A DNA stretch of 64,000 bases from Rhabditophanes sp. KR3021 (lineage: Eukaryota > Nematoda > Chromadorea > Rhabditida > Alloionematidae): NCBI GenBank assembly GCA_963281155.1, contig CAUJLY010000002.1:1984001-2048000 (forward strand), in the 5' to 3' direction. The notes under the pieces are model-generated. The model saw only the letters and a program-made list of their open reading frames with translations, did not search any database and was not told where the DNA came from. The stretch's first letter is position 1. Every line of letters begins with the position of its first letter. Below are positions 20,390 through 31,353 of the stretch, one piece after another. The position numbers and the translations under genes were made by a program.

Positions 20390-21002
20390 TTACTTAGTAA
20401 TTTCGATCTCCCAGCCCCATTCTAGCAATTTATGTTCATCATCGTCAGTTAACAGAGAACGAACCTTGTATCTGCCTCGATGGAGCATTCCTTTGGGAGC
20501 TTCACTAGCTGGTGTTTTGTATGTGTTTAATTTAAGTGTAGGTGCATATGAGCCAAGCATGATCGATTCTTTGTCGATTGGTAAGCCATGTCTGGAAATC
20601 TTTTGGCAATATTTGAGGCCAGTAATGATTTCTCGTTGCACATAAAATTCGAAGACAATCCTATAGGTTGTTCCTTCTTGGATTGCAATTGATAAATCGG
20701 ATGGTGGAGCTTTGCCGTTGAATTCTACTCTGTTCTTGATTACATTGTCTACTTCTAGACCTAGTGATTTTAAAATGCAAGTGTTTGCATTGTTTTTATC
20801 GATAACTACGTCAGCGGGATTTGAACCAAGAAGCTTTTCCTTATACCTGGAATTTAGATAAGTTATTTTTTGAATATAATCAAACTTACTTATTCAAACT
20901 TTCATCAGTCGTATCAGCTTCCAAGATTTCGTTTACTGTCTTTTTTGCCGGTTTGACATAATTAGGCGGCAATTCAAATTCATTCGCAGCAATTTCAGAC
21001 AT
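20390..21002 (-). CDS. rhi-1: Rho GDP-dissociation inhibitor (RhoGDI)
   Basis: Exons 21002-20890 and 20846-20390 encode 189 residues; the intron is 43 bp. The N-terminal regulatory arm has PPNYVKPAKKTVNEILEAD and DESLNKYKEKLLG; the immunoglobulin-like domain has GTTYRIVFEFYVQREIITGL, KYCQ, HGLPIDKESIMLGSY and EAPKGMLHRGRYKVRS with the terminal DDDEHKLLEWGWEIEI. These are the standard RhoGDI motifs and length. The protein extracts prenylated Rho, Rac and Cdc42 from membranes and holds them GDP-bound in the cytosol. It converges with the helicase gene, with 153 bp between the two stop codons. Confidence 0.95.
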
Positions 21003-22154
21003 CTCCTATCTAAATACAAATGCAATCAAATCAATTTTTGTGACAGTGATCACGTCAATAAGTAATAAATAGTAAATGATATTCGAATGAGTAGTGTGTG
21101 CAATAATATTGCTACAAAATGACTTGATTGAATGTGGACGACAAAATAAATAAAATTAAACTTGAGTATTATACTTCTCTCACCCTAAATAAACGTATTG
21201 TCACGAATTAAATGAATGTGCATTTATTGTTCCTTAAAGAAACAACCGCTACTTTTAGTTTTTGGTCATAAGATTGGGTAACAAATATGCAATGAGTCAA
21301 CCTTTTTGACAAGAAAGTAGATGGTAATAATCATTCGAAAGGACGTCTTGTTTTGCATGAAATCACCATAGTATATCAACAGGAAATATGATGATGATTA
21401 TTGAGATAGGGGAATGTGAAAAGTGTTTTATGCATTGATAATATTATTCTTTACCAACTTAACAATAAAGGTAAATCTGGCCTGGCGACAAACAATAAAC
21501 CATATTTAAAAGACGGTGTGTTTAGCTATACAAAACCAGTCAAAATGGAAGTGTACATCACCCTTTTTACTAAGCATAAAAAGAGACTGACTAGTAATGA
21601 CTGAGATAGCTTCTACATTATCGTTCATTAAAGCGTTAGTCATCCAAATAACAAAAATATTCATCCATGGAAGGTTAATTTGTCTAAAGCTAGCAAGTCG
21701 TATAAAGGAAATGTGTAAAGCACTACAAATTTGAATATAAATTAAAATGCACACTAAATAAAATACAAATTCAAATACCAAAAGCAATTAGCTAAATGGA
21801 AGAGATAACAACCACGTGTTTATATCATTACTTATACAAAAACTAAGCTGAGATCACATCTGACAAATTTCAAGAGCAATTATGATTTGTACCTTCGAGA
21901 ATTTTATCTTTATTGAAAGTTGTATAGATACAAAATTTTAATCTTTTACCCATTGACACACGAAACTACACTGCTAATATGAAATTGAAAATTTATTAAT
22001 AATAATAGTACAGCAAAGAAATGCAAAACTTTTCCTTTTCACACCCAAATTCAGATAAGTCATAAACAAATGAATCATGCCTAAGATTCGTACAAATTGT
22101 TTCTTTGATCATTCCAAAATAAGACATTTCACAAACTTACATCAAATTGTTTAA
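21003..22154. other. intergenic region without supported genes
   Basis: AT-rich, 1.15 kb. Two overlapping open frames (21416-21604 plus, 21506-21787 minus) lack conserved-looking protein and are best ignored. It must hold the promoters of rhi-1 and of the secreted-protein gene. Confidence 0.6.
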
Positions 22155-22760
22155 ATGATTAAAGCTTGTTTCCTTCTATTAATCTTAACTGGCCTTGCTT
22201 CTACCTACATTGGAGAAAGCTTCTGGAAAAAGGTTTACAATGGAGTTCCAGAAGATGGTCATAATCCGGTAGTATTTAGAGATCATCCCGTTGACTCTGA
22301 TGGCTATGTTGATGAAAATAAACAATTAGCGTATTAGTAAGTGATTAAATACTTTTATATGCTTACATTATTTTTTAGCCTTCATTCGACGCCAGATAAT
22401 CACGCAGGCTACTTTGGAATGACTTATTTAAAAGGAGAAAGCTTATGTGCTACTTTTAACGTCAACAATACTCTTTTGGATACTTGTTCAAACTTTAGAA
22501 TACTTCATCACAGCTACGACACCAAGGGGTTTTTCGCTCTTGTCAATACACTAGAAGAAGAAGCAACCAAAGATGCCGTTGGATATTATGATATTTACGC
22601 AACCTTATTAATTGATCCAACTTCAGGATCCTCATTTTACGGTTCTCTCAGCTTTTCATGTACCGAAGCTTTTGCTATCAACAACGACAAGATGATCGTA
22701 AATTACGTGGGATCGGAAATGATTGCCGAAAACAATTACTACGTCACTTTCAAACTCTGA
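22155..22760 (+). CDS. small secreted protein, family not recognised
   Basis: Exons 22155-22336 and 22379-22760 encode 187 residues. A signal peptide is clear (MIKACFLLLILTGLASTYIG). The mature part has few cysteines (CATFNVNNTLLDTC and one further), alternating hydrophobic stretches that suggest a beta-sandwich (ATLLIDPTSGSSFYGSLSF), and ends VTFKL. It has no transmembrane helix or anchor signal. I do not recognise the family; it resembles nematode lineage-specific secreted proteins in size and layout only. The intron is 42 bp. The TMEM39 gene starts 194 bp downstream on the same strand, so co-transcription is possible. Confidence 0.7.
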
Positions 22761-22954
22761 GTACACTGTCGTTGTAACAATGCATTTAATTTAATAAAAG
22801 ATGACCTTTAACTTTTTATATATACAATACTTAATAATAAAGTTCCCTTCCGAATTCCACGTAGTCGCCTTCATCAAATTTTTTTAAACATTGGTATACC
22901 GTGCCTTTGTGTACAAGATAACTTTTCATTCTACTGTTAATCCAAATCGGAAAG

Positions 22955-25045
22955 ATGTTTAGTAGGAAAGGCCAAAAACATAAAATTCCTAACAATATTA
23001 AATTGGCAGCTAGACAGGCTGCGGCTAATAAAGATAATTCTACTAACAAGCAAGTGCCTCCTAGTATTGACAACTCAAATTCCAGAAAAAGGCCTGATTG
23101 TGCTGATTTAAACAATGTATTGTAAGTTGATTTAGATCATGTGACTTAATTTGAATGATTTAGACTCGATTCTGTTGATGGAAACCTTTCAAAGGAGAAA
23201 GTAGCAGGAAGTTTCGGCTCATTTAAGACAAATATACACAAACCATGGCCGAAGATACCAAAAGGCCAATCTAAATTATTTTTTGAATGTACATTATTCC
23301 TATATTCTGTATTAGCACTCTTTTTGCAGTATCTAAACTTATACAAAACTTTATGGTGGCTTCCGAAATCGTATTGGCATTATTCGATGAAATTGCACCT
23401 TGTCAATCCTTATTTACTATCATGTGTTGGTTTAATATTGGGTGCAAGAGTGACGAAATGCTTCTGGGAAACTGTTACAGAGACACTAAAAACGGCAGCT
23501 TTGCTCTTCCCTAAATTCCATTCCAAATTCGGATTTGCTATTGAGTATTGTTTGCTTAAGATACCAATGTTCAGCTTAATCACATTAAGTTTTGGATTTT
23601 CATTTGCCAAAATTTATAGAGACTTTGCTTTTTCGAAGGTTATGTTCTTTTTTCATCCGTAAGTTAAATGATTCTATTATTAGTTTTGATTAAATTGTTT
23701 CAGTCTTGGTCTATTTATCTTCATATTCAACAAGGAAATATTTGACAAAGTATGCCGTTTATTTCAATGCTTTAGTAGTCTTAGGAGGCCAGAATATACC
23801 ACCAAAATATGTTACAATAATTTAATATCCTTTTTCAAAGATATTTTCAACGATCCTTACTACTTGGATGTAGAATACGTCCAACATTTTTGCGGTTTGT
23901 AAGTTCGCCTATATACCTCGAGTGAGACTTAAAACATTTAAACTAATTCACTAATCAAAATACATATTACTTACTAAGAAAATATCACACGTAAATTAAT
24001 ATAAGATAGTATTAAAAAGAGTATTAGAGGTGTAATTAAAAAGAATAGGTGGAATCTCTCCATCATTTCCTTCTTCGCCAATTATTTCACCTAAAATCCA
24101 CATAAATGGCTCAATCAAAGCAATCTTGTTAGTAGTAAGATTTTTGATAAAAGAACGTCTTTCCGCCTCAGTAGATTCCTTTGTCATACCAAATCATTTG
24201 GGGTAAAACAATCGCACATAAATAATGATGCAATAATTAATATTCAATTTTTATTTGATTACAGCTCGTGCTTTGTTTTTGAAACCAACCTTGTTGCAAG
24301 ACGAACAAATCCCTACTATGCAAAATCAGAGTTTTCAATCATCTGTCTCGATTTATCACTTCGATTAAGACATGCAGTTTTTGTTGGAATTTCAACTGCT
24401 TATTTGTCAATATTGATACCGTGCATTTTTACACCTGTTAAGTCAATGACTGGACATCCTATTTATATGTATTTGGATTCTACATGGATATTCGAATTGT
24501 TCGTCATTGTTTCAATGACATCATTTTCACTTTACATAGCTTTCCTAATACCAATACATTATTTGGATTTGTTTCACAAGAATGCAGTACATCTAGGATG
24601 CTTTGAATTGATATCAGAAAAAGATAAAAAAGGAACTGCACAAAAGTGGGAACCTTATTATGAATACAAAGCAAATACGATTGTTGAACATTGTGGCCAG
24701 CAATTTATCGCAAAACCGCACGAATTAGGAAGTTCTTGTGTTGCGGAGCCTGGCAAATTTTCCCACTACCTTTGTTACAAACTCAATGCAAATCCAGTAC
24801 TTATGTCGAATGTATTAATGGGTTATCAAGTTTTTCTAATAGCCTTTCAATTTGTCTTACTTATAATGACAATAGATTGGCAACATATCGTTACTCTTGT
24901 TTTATTAATGTTTGCCAATTTTCTTTTATTAGCTAAATTTTTTAAGGACCGTGTTGTATTAGGGAGAATTCACAATCCAACCTTTGAAGACACTAAATTA
25001 ATTAGTGAACTTCAGAAAGAAGTTTCTATGAATATGATGAGATAA
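22955..25045 (+). CDS. tmem-39: TMEM39 family membrane protein (TMEM39A/SUSR2 homologue)
   Basis: Exons 22955-23121, 23164-23658, 23704-23898 and 24265-25045 encode 545 residues, a little longer than human TMEM39A (488). The N terminus is basic and disordered. About eight hydrophobic segments follow, with family features LQYLNLYKTLWWLPKSYWHY in the first helices, and the C-terminal block VSHYLCYKL-type, GYQVFLIAFQFVLLIMTIDW, and FKDRVVLGRIHNPTFE, which corresponds to the conserved R-D-R-I-V-L-G-K ending of vertebrate TMEM39. TMEM39 proteins sit in the ER, promote type I collagen secretion and SAC1 trafficking via COPII, and affect autophagy. The SAC1 homologue is also in this window (35.9-37.7 kb). 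The third intron (366 bp) contains an intact antisense open frame. Confidence 0.82.
23996..24187 (-). CDS. nested antisense small open frame in TMEM39 intron
   Basis: ATG at 24187, 63 codons, stop at 23996, all inside the 366-bp third intron of TMEM39 and on the opposite strand. It reads MTKESTEAERRSFIKNL, NKIALIEPFMWILGEIIG, EEGNDGEIPPILFNY and then an AT-rich end. Composition is protein-like up to about residue 52 and there is no internal stop. It could be a small gene, or the first exon of a gene whose remainder was lost; the terminal TLFNTILY may be read-through into non-coding sequence. The start M-T-K is shared with two other intronic antisense relics (19.4 kb and 55.0 kb). No family recognised. 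Confidence 0.4.
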   Translation of the reverse strand: MTKESTEAERRSFIKNLTTNKIALIEPFMWILGEIIGEEGNDGEIPPILFNYTSNTLFNTILY

Positions 25046-25857
25046 TTAATAAAACAGTTTAATTTTCATGTGCATTGCTTTGTATAAAATTATATATAAA
25101 TTATTTATTATACGCATATCGTTATTCAAAAATAGTTATCAAATGGATTTAAACATATATTATCAAAAAAGGAGTGCATCCTATAATAATCGAATTGTTA
25201 CTAAACGAAAATTGGCTGATATGAAAATTTTGGTGATTATTAATATAATAGATTGTTATATCAACATTACTATCATCAAGTCCATATTTAATTTTGATCT
25301 TATACTCATCACTAGTGCATATCTACATGAAAAATGTACTAAAAAATATTTAGGTCACAACTACTCACATAACGATTTAGGAAGGTTCTTTTTAAAGACA
25401 CTAAATTTTACCTATTGATTCTATTAAAAAAGAGTTTCAGCTTGAAACTGTTCAACTGCTTAACAGTTTAAAATGATGCACAATGTTTATTTTAACAAAT
25501 ATATAAACAACGAAAAAAGTAATTCACCACATATTTGTTCATTATTCAATAACTTCAAAATCTAAATATTTGCCTTGACCATATATGCTTTCTTTCTGTC
25601 TACAAAACACAATAGAAATATATGCATAACTTTTTTGTAAATTTATTTTATTATTAATTTCGTTTCAATATAAAAGATTGGTCATCTGTTAAATGAAAGA
25701 TATAACATTTTGCATTGTTATTTCAATATAATTTGACACAAAAGTCTTTCTATTCAATTTTGTTTATATATAAATATTCGTAACTGTTTCTAATTTCGGT
25801 ATTATTTATTGTATAATTTATTTTAGCTTAACTTAAACTGGAAACCAAGCTTTAATC
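25046..25857. other. AT-rich intergenic region
   Basis: 812 bp. An open frame at 25068-25418 (+, ATG, 116 codons) is rich in I, N, K and Y as expected from random AT-rich DNA and I do not call it a gene. The start of the downstream MFS gene at 25858 is preceded by sequence with TTTTAG at about 25824. Confidence 0.55.
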
Positions 25858-27610
25858 ATGTCAACGGGAAGTTTAACCAAAAACGAAAAACAACGTAGAA
25901 GAATCTTTATTTTAATATTAACATGTTTATATTATTCGTATGAAAGATGGACCCAAACACTCACACCATTTATCCAATGGGGGTTAAGGCCTGTTCCTGA
26001 TTTATATGGAATGTTAACCTTAAATTCAATTGGCTTTGGTGCCATGGTTATTGGAACTTTTGTTTCAGTTTTTATGATTGAATCTATTGGTGGAAAAAAG
26101 ACAGCTATTGTTTGTACTGTTGTTGTTAGTATTTATCAGGTAAATTTAGACATACATCGGAAAAGTTGATTGTATCCAGTATTTATCATGATTCTTATAT
26201 TGTAACATGGCAATAAGATTGCCGTTAGTAAGCATGTTACACTAAAGATAATTATTCCATGCTAGTGAAAATGTCCAGAAGAGTCAATTTAATAAATTTA
26301 TTAACAATTAATAACAATTGAGTAAATTAAGAAGTAAAAAAATGTTTAGTTATAACAAAATCGCCCCATTATTTTACATTATTAACCATTTATTTTACAA
26401 AGATGATACTGCCGAAAGTTGGCAGTACCTATGGATTTGCCGGAGTCCAGTTGCTTTTGCTATTTAATTGCATGCCAACAATCATAGATGTTTTGATTTC
26501 AAGTTTAATGGGTGAATTTGCAGATTTAAATGAAGTTACAGCTATTATTACTCAACAGAATGTTCCATATAGTATAGCTTTGGCCTTAGGACCGTATTTT
26601 GCCATCCAATCCCTATTTATTCTTTCGCCAAATATTGAAACTTCTCAGTTTGCTTGTGGAATTTTGCATTTGATTTCCATTGGTTTAGTTGTATCCTTTA
26701 TGCCTGGAGATAATCAAGAAAGAACCAAAACATATCAGTCAGCAAATTTGTCGACGTATTTTGAACTACTAAGAAATCAAAACGTTTCTATCATTCTTTT
26801 ATTAGTAGCCTTAATTTACGGGCCAAGTTCATGTTACGATCAAGTAATTAGATCGCAACTTTCCACGCACATGCTAATTACTCCGAGTGATATGTGTAAG
26901 TTAGCTTTATTAGTTGGAATTTCAGCTCTTCTTACTTCACTGTTTATTTTACCATATTTGCAAAGAAGACTTGGACCACAAACAATACTTCAATTGTCAG
27001 CAACATTGTTAGCGATGTCATATTTGTTCTTGTCACAAGTTACTACTTTTGAAAAATACCTAATTGGATGTCCTTTTCAAGCAATAGCTTCTTCGATGGC
27101 TGTAGGCTCTTTATCCGCACAACTAATGACAGCTGTTCCTAAAATCCATTTTGCTAAAGCTGCAGCATTAAACAGGGTTGTTCAATTGGCATCAATGGCA
27201 ATAACACCCATCTTAACAGGTTTGTAAATATATATAACATAATCTGTTTTCTTGTTGTATCAAGTCTGGGCATTTATCAATTATGATTTGATTTAATCAC
27301 TATTGGATATATCTTAGCCTCTAAGAAGTTTACATATAATGCCTATGCAGTATAACCATATACTCAGGACGGCTTATTATAAATCATAAACCACTATTCC
27401 TAACATTTATTTTCCGAAATTTATGCTAGTTTAAAAATTATTTGACTAATATTCTATTTTATAGGTTTCTATATCGAGGAGTCTGAAATTGCTTTACTTT
27501 GTTATGTAGCGTCATTGCTAACAATCTTATCAATTCCAATTGTACATAGATACGGAAATTTCATGAAAATTCATACGATGAACTTACCAACCAGAGCCAG
27601 GATGGATTAA
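25858..27610 (+). CDS. MFS transporter, SLC22A18-like, first of tandem pair
   Basis: Exons 25858-26139, 26403-27219 and 27465-27610 encode 414 residues with about 11 hydrophobic segments. The N-terminal part has LTPFIQWGLRPVPDLYGML then GKKTAIVCTVVVS, matching the loop between helices 2 and 3 of the major facilitator fold. The overall order and several short blocks (TSQF, LPYLQRRLGPQTILQLSA, AKAAALNRVVQLASMAITPI) align with the next gene, so the two are tandem paralogues. The closest family I can suggest is the SLC22A18 / organic-cation-like drug-proton antiporter group; substrate unknown. This copy has lost the G-x-x-x-D motif that the second keeps in helices 2-3, and its acceptor at 26402 (TTTACAAAG) is weak. 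The intervening introns are AT-rich and without relics. Confidence 0.65.
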
Positions 27611-28476
27611 AATCTTTTAAAAGTTACATTTTGTTTGTTTTTATTTGTATATCAAATATATTAATTGAATAAAAGATTTTGATTTTCAAAAAGGCACACA
27701 CCCATTTCAACTATTCATAAATAACAAACTAGTTTACGTTAAAATATCCAGTAAGATAAATTCTGTATAAATGCAAGGATCTGGATATCATTTCAACCAT
27801 CATACTTGTCTTTAAATTGTTTGATGACGTTTGCTTTCAAATTATTCAAGAAAATTATCTGATAAAAGAGAAAGTAATTGCTTTAAAAAAGGCACTTTGC
27901 GATAAAAAGTCAAGGCCATTATAGATTGTTATGACTATTGAATTAATATCTGATCACTACTGAAAACTGTACTCCCGTAAAGGTATAAATACACCGTCTT
28001 TGTTTGATGATTTTCTTCTTCCTTTACCGAACTATAAATTTACATCACAATCGTATTGTGCAATATTATTTTATTGACTTTCAATTTATCGAAAAACTTT
28101 TTGTCACCACTCATTAGTTTTGTATTCTTATTTTAAAAAGTAAATCCACCCAACAAGTGATATCGAAAGTATGTCATTCCGTTGATTATCCTTTTCTTTT
28201 GCCTCCATCCATATCATTGTGATCTCAATTAATATATGTACAAAACCGTGACTTGTACATCTTTTCAGCCTTGATTTATTGTTTGAATTTGCATAAATAT
28301 TTCACCCTACACCTATACCCTTTACCGGGTGAGAGACATTCAAAATTAAAACTACAACCAATTGTGTGGGTGTATAGTTTATCAAATGTAATCGCCACTA
28401 TATGGATCGTCTCTTAAGTTGAGAATTGACTTTTTATTATTGTATAATTTTTCTAATATAAAACTTAATTTTAGAG
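27611..28476. other. intergenic region between the MFS paralogues
   Basis: 866 bp with no coding support. TTTTAG directly before the second gene's start (28470-28474) looks like a trans-splice acceptor. The distance is too long for a typical nematode operon spacing, so the pair probably has separate promoters. Confidence 0.55.
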
Positions 28477-30953
28477 ATGCTTGAGATTGACAAGAAAAAG
28501 AAGACTTTATTTATTTTGTGTGTTATTTTTGGAATCTGGCATGTTGGAACTCAACACACAACTACCTTGATTTCGTATCTTCAATGGGAAACAACGGTTC
28601 CTTTGACTATCGTAGATTTAGGGTATATTCAATCTTTTGGAGCTTTAATGAATGCGGTTGGAGCATTGATATTAGGGCAACTTACTGATACAACTGGCCC
28701 TAAGACAATCTTTATTTTTGCATCCATTTGCACATGTTTCTATTATTGCGGATTGGCTCTTTGTCATACTTGGTTGGCATTCTTCTTGGTGCAAATTTTC
28801 AGAATTGGATATCAATTAGATTCTACAGCAGAAATGTATCTAGCAACCATTACTACTGAAAAAGAAAGAACCGGCGCTTTGATGACTTTAACAATTCCAC
28901 AAGCCATTGCTATGTTTATTGGACCAATTACAGGCACGTAAAAGACAAAAATATAAAAACATTAAAAATTTAGGAACAAATACAATTAAATAATAAGGAA
29001 AATTTAGGAAGATATATAATTGGATAATAATGAGGCGTGCATTTTGTTAAGAACTGAGTAGATATTCTTTTAACAGTAACGGGTGTTTTAAATACTTCAC
29101 ATAGTTGGACTGTCCTGATGCCTTAATATTGGTCAATTCATTTTGTAGATAAATTATAACGGCATATTCAAAGGTCAATCCTTCATTACTAGTCAAGTTG
29201 TTAACATATACAGCTACTAATACTTTAATTTCAACTTACTAGTAAACTCTGTTTCTTCATATGGAACATATAAACTGTTATTTGATTGTCAGATTTGAAA
29301 CTCTTTATAATGTTTTCACCTCCAAACACCGTTTTCGATAGACTGCTCAATTTCAAGCTGTTTTCCTTTAAGCACATACAATAATTGATCGTAATTTACC
29401 TGTGACTCTGTTTTGTTAGGTATAATCGAACTTCTTCCTGCCTTCATCAAGATATTATATCTGGTATTTTGTAAAAAGTAGTCATCTTCACAAACAACTG
29501 GCGTGTTAATATCCTTGATAAACATCAGATTAATCCCGGATTTTAATGTATCATTCACCGAAAATCTAAAGCCACATTATTTTTATGCTTGACAATCAAC
29601 CCTAGATGCTTATTGAAGTCGAGAAAATAATGTCTTGTATGTCCTTCACTATACTTTTTGACCAATAAATGTTCGCTATACTTCATTATCCCTACACCAT
29701 ACAATTCAACCATACTTTTGAAGAAATTGTGACATCCAATTGCCAAATCGTCACTGTGACTTCTGGTAATATCAGCTTTGTAATCTTAAACTACAGAAGC
29801 AAGTTCTTCATGCACGCTCATCTTTCCTGCACCATTAGTTGAAACCCTGATAATGATTGGGTAAATTGTTCAACGTCTGAAAAATTGATATTTGATTCAT
29901 ATCATCTGCATCTACTTCTGGGTTCATTATATTAAATGTTTTCAAAGTCAAACCCTTGGCTAAATCACTTTTGTCTTGATAACTGCTGGCGTTCTCAAAC
30001 TTGTGTTTTATATCTATGAAATTATGCTGGGATATTTTATAAACGAACAACCTAATTTACTTAACAAAAAGACACATCAGCAATTAAAATCTTACTAAAC
30101 ACACAAAACCTACTCAGTATTCATAATATTAATTATAACGACCAATTACAGCCTCTAGAATCGCCGTCTGGACTGATTTGAGAACATCCCAGTTTTCGGC
30201 TGGAATAGCAATGTTCGTGACGATCATTCCCGTCATCTATTTTGCTCTTCCATCTACTCACGGAATTCCTAAAATCGCCTCTGCTAGACTTAGACCTCAA
30301 GTATATTGGCCCATGATTACCAGAAATCCAGCTCTAAGAGAAGGTCTTATTTTACGTTGTGTGATTGTGGCAGCTTACATCTGTTACGAATTAATTGCTA
30401 GAAATTTCCTTTTACGTCAATACATGCACGGAACTAATGATTCGGCTATTGTATTAATTGTCATGGGATCAGCCTTGTTGGCTATGCAATTTTGTGTATT
30501 GCCCTTCTTGCAGAAGAGACTTTCTCCAAAGGCCTTATTGCAAGTTGCTTTAGGAGCTTTGTTATTATGTTACATTATGGTTAATTTCACATCCAGCTTG
30601 GAGCAATTTTTAATTATTACAGCTGTGCAAACTTCCGCTTATGCAATTGCATATGCTGAATCGTGTACTCAAATTACAAGGTAAGTGTGTATATAAAAGA
30701 GTAATAAATAACTTTCAGTTCTGTCGAATCAACTGACTTGGGAAAAGCTACTGGATTAGCTTCCATGACACAATGGTTAACTCACTTTATTGTTCCAATC
30801 TACACATCCCATCTAGTCGAACATTACCAATTTCACTATGCCTTCTATACAAGTGCACTTGCAATAGCCGCTCTCATGGTTTATGTTTCTTTCTTTGCTA
30901 AGCATTATAATGCGAGAGTTAGATCATTGTTGCCATCCTTGGTTATAGCTTAA
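28477..30953 (+). CDS. MFS transporter, SLC22A18-like, second of tandem pair
   Basis: Exons 28477-28937, 30159-30680 and 30719-30953 encode 405 residues. The sequence QSFGALMNAVGALILGQLTD, then TTGPKTIFIFASICTC, is the classic MFS loop between helices 2 and 3 (G-x-L-x-D-x-x-G). RIGYQLDSTAEMYLATITTE is in helix 4-5, and the C-terminal half has LPFLQKRLSPKALLQVALGA and DLGKATGLASMTQWLTHFIV, which match SLC22A18-like transporters. The 1221-bp first intron is far longer than average and contains an antisense relic. For its 3' end I used CCTCTAG at 30152-30158, because the earlier TTACAG would put a TAG in frame. Substrate unknown; likely a proton-coupled exporter of an internal membrane or the plasma membrane. 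Confidence 0.78.
29316..30050 (-). pseudogene. antisense gene relic in intron of second MFS gene
   Basis: Minus-strand coding-like blocks in the order: KTFNIMNPEVDADDMNQI, then GKMSVHEELASVV followed by an in-frame TAA, DYKADITRSHSDDLAIGCHN, FFKSMVELYGVGIMKYSEHL, YFLDFNKHLGLIVKHKNNVA, and after a frame change CEDDYFLQNTRYNILMKAG and YDQLLYVLKGKQLEIEQSIE. The blocks line up as one degraded protein of about 240 residues with at least one stop and two frame changes. No family recognised. It occupies most of the 1.2-kb intron, on the strand opposite the transporter. Confidence 0.55.
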
Positions 30954-31353
30954 ATTATATATTTTTATTCATTTTTAATATGTGTCTCTTATATTATTTG
31001 TTATTATAAATGTTTACTAAGTAATTCGAATTTGCTATTCAAAAATAATCGGTAATGTATGTATATATCCTATACGTTTTGCAGAAGTTTCATAAATCAT
31101 ACTTGTCCGTACCTTCAAAAATGACATGCGTTTATGTTACATAGTTTGGCGCCGTTCTTAGTCTAACTATCAAGAAGGATACAAAGTAAATGAATAGGTG
31201 GCAAATCATTCTATAGTAGCTTATTAGAACGCCCTTGATGGACACTAACGATCAATGTTAGCTTAGATTTGGTATATAAATCCAGTTACTAAGTACTTAA
31301 GTAGAGAACTCATTAATCTGCAATAACATCTAATTTCTTCTACATTTTCAAAT
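30954..31353. other. intergenic region
   Basis: 400 bp between the MFS gene and the leucine-rich gene, AT-rich, no coding support seen. Confidence 0.6.

Noticed and set aside
21416..21787. Overlapping frames on both strands upstream of the secreted-protein gene
   Set aside because: No protein-like composition and mutual overlap.
25068..25418. 116-codon frame after TMEM39
   Set aside because: Composition is that of random AT-rich DNA (I, N, K, Y); no motif, no splice context.
30146..30152. TTACAG as the acceptor for the second MFS exon
   Set aside because: It puts a TAG in frame two codons later; CCTCTAG seven bases on gives an open frame that matches the paralogue.
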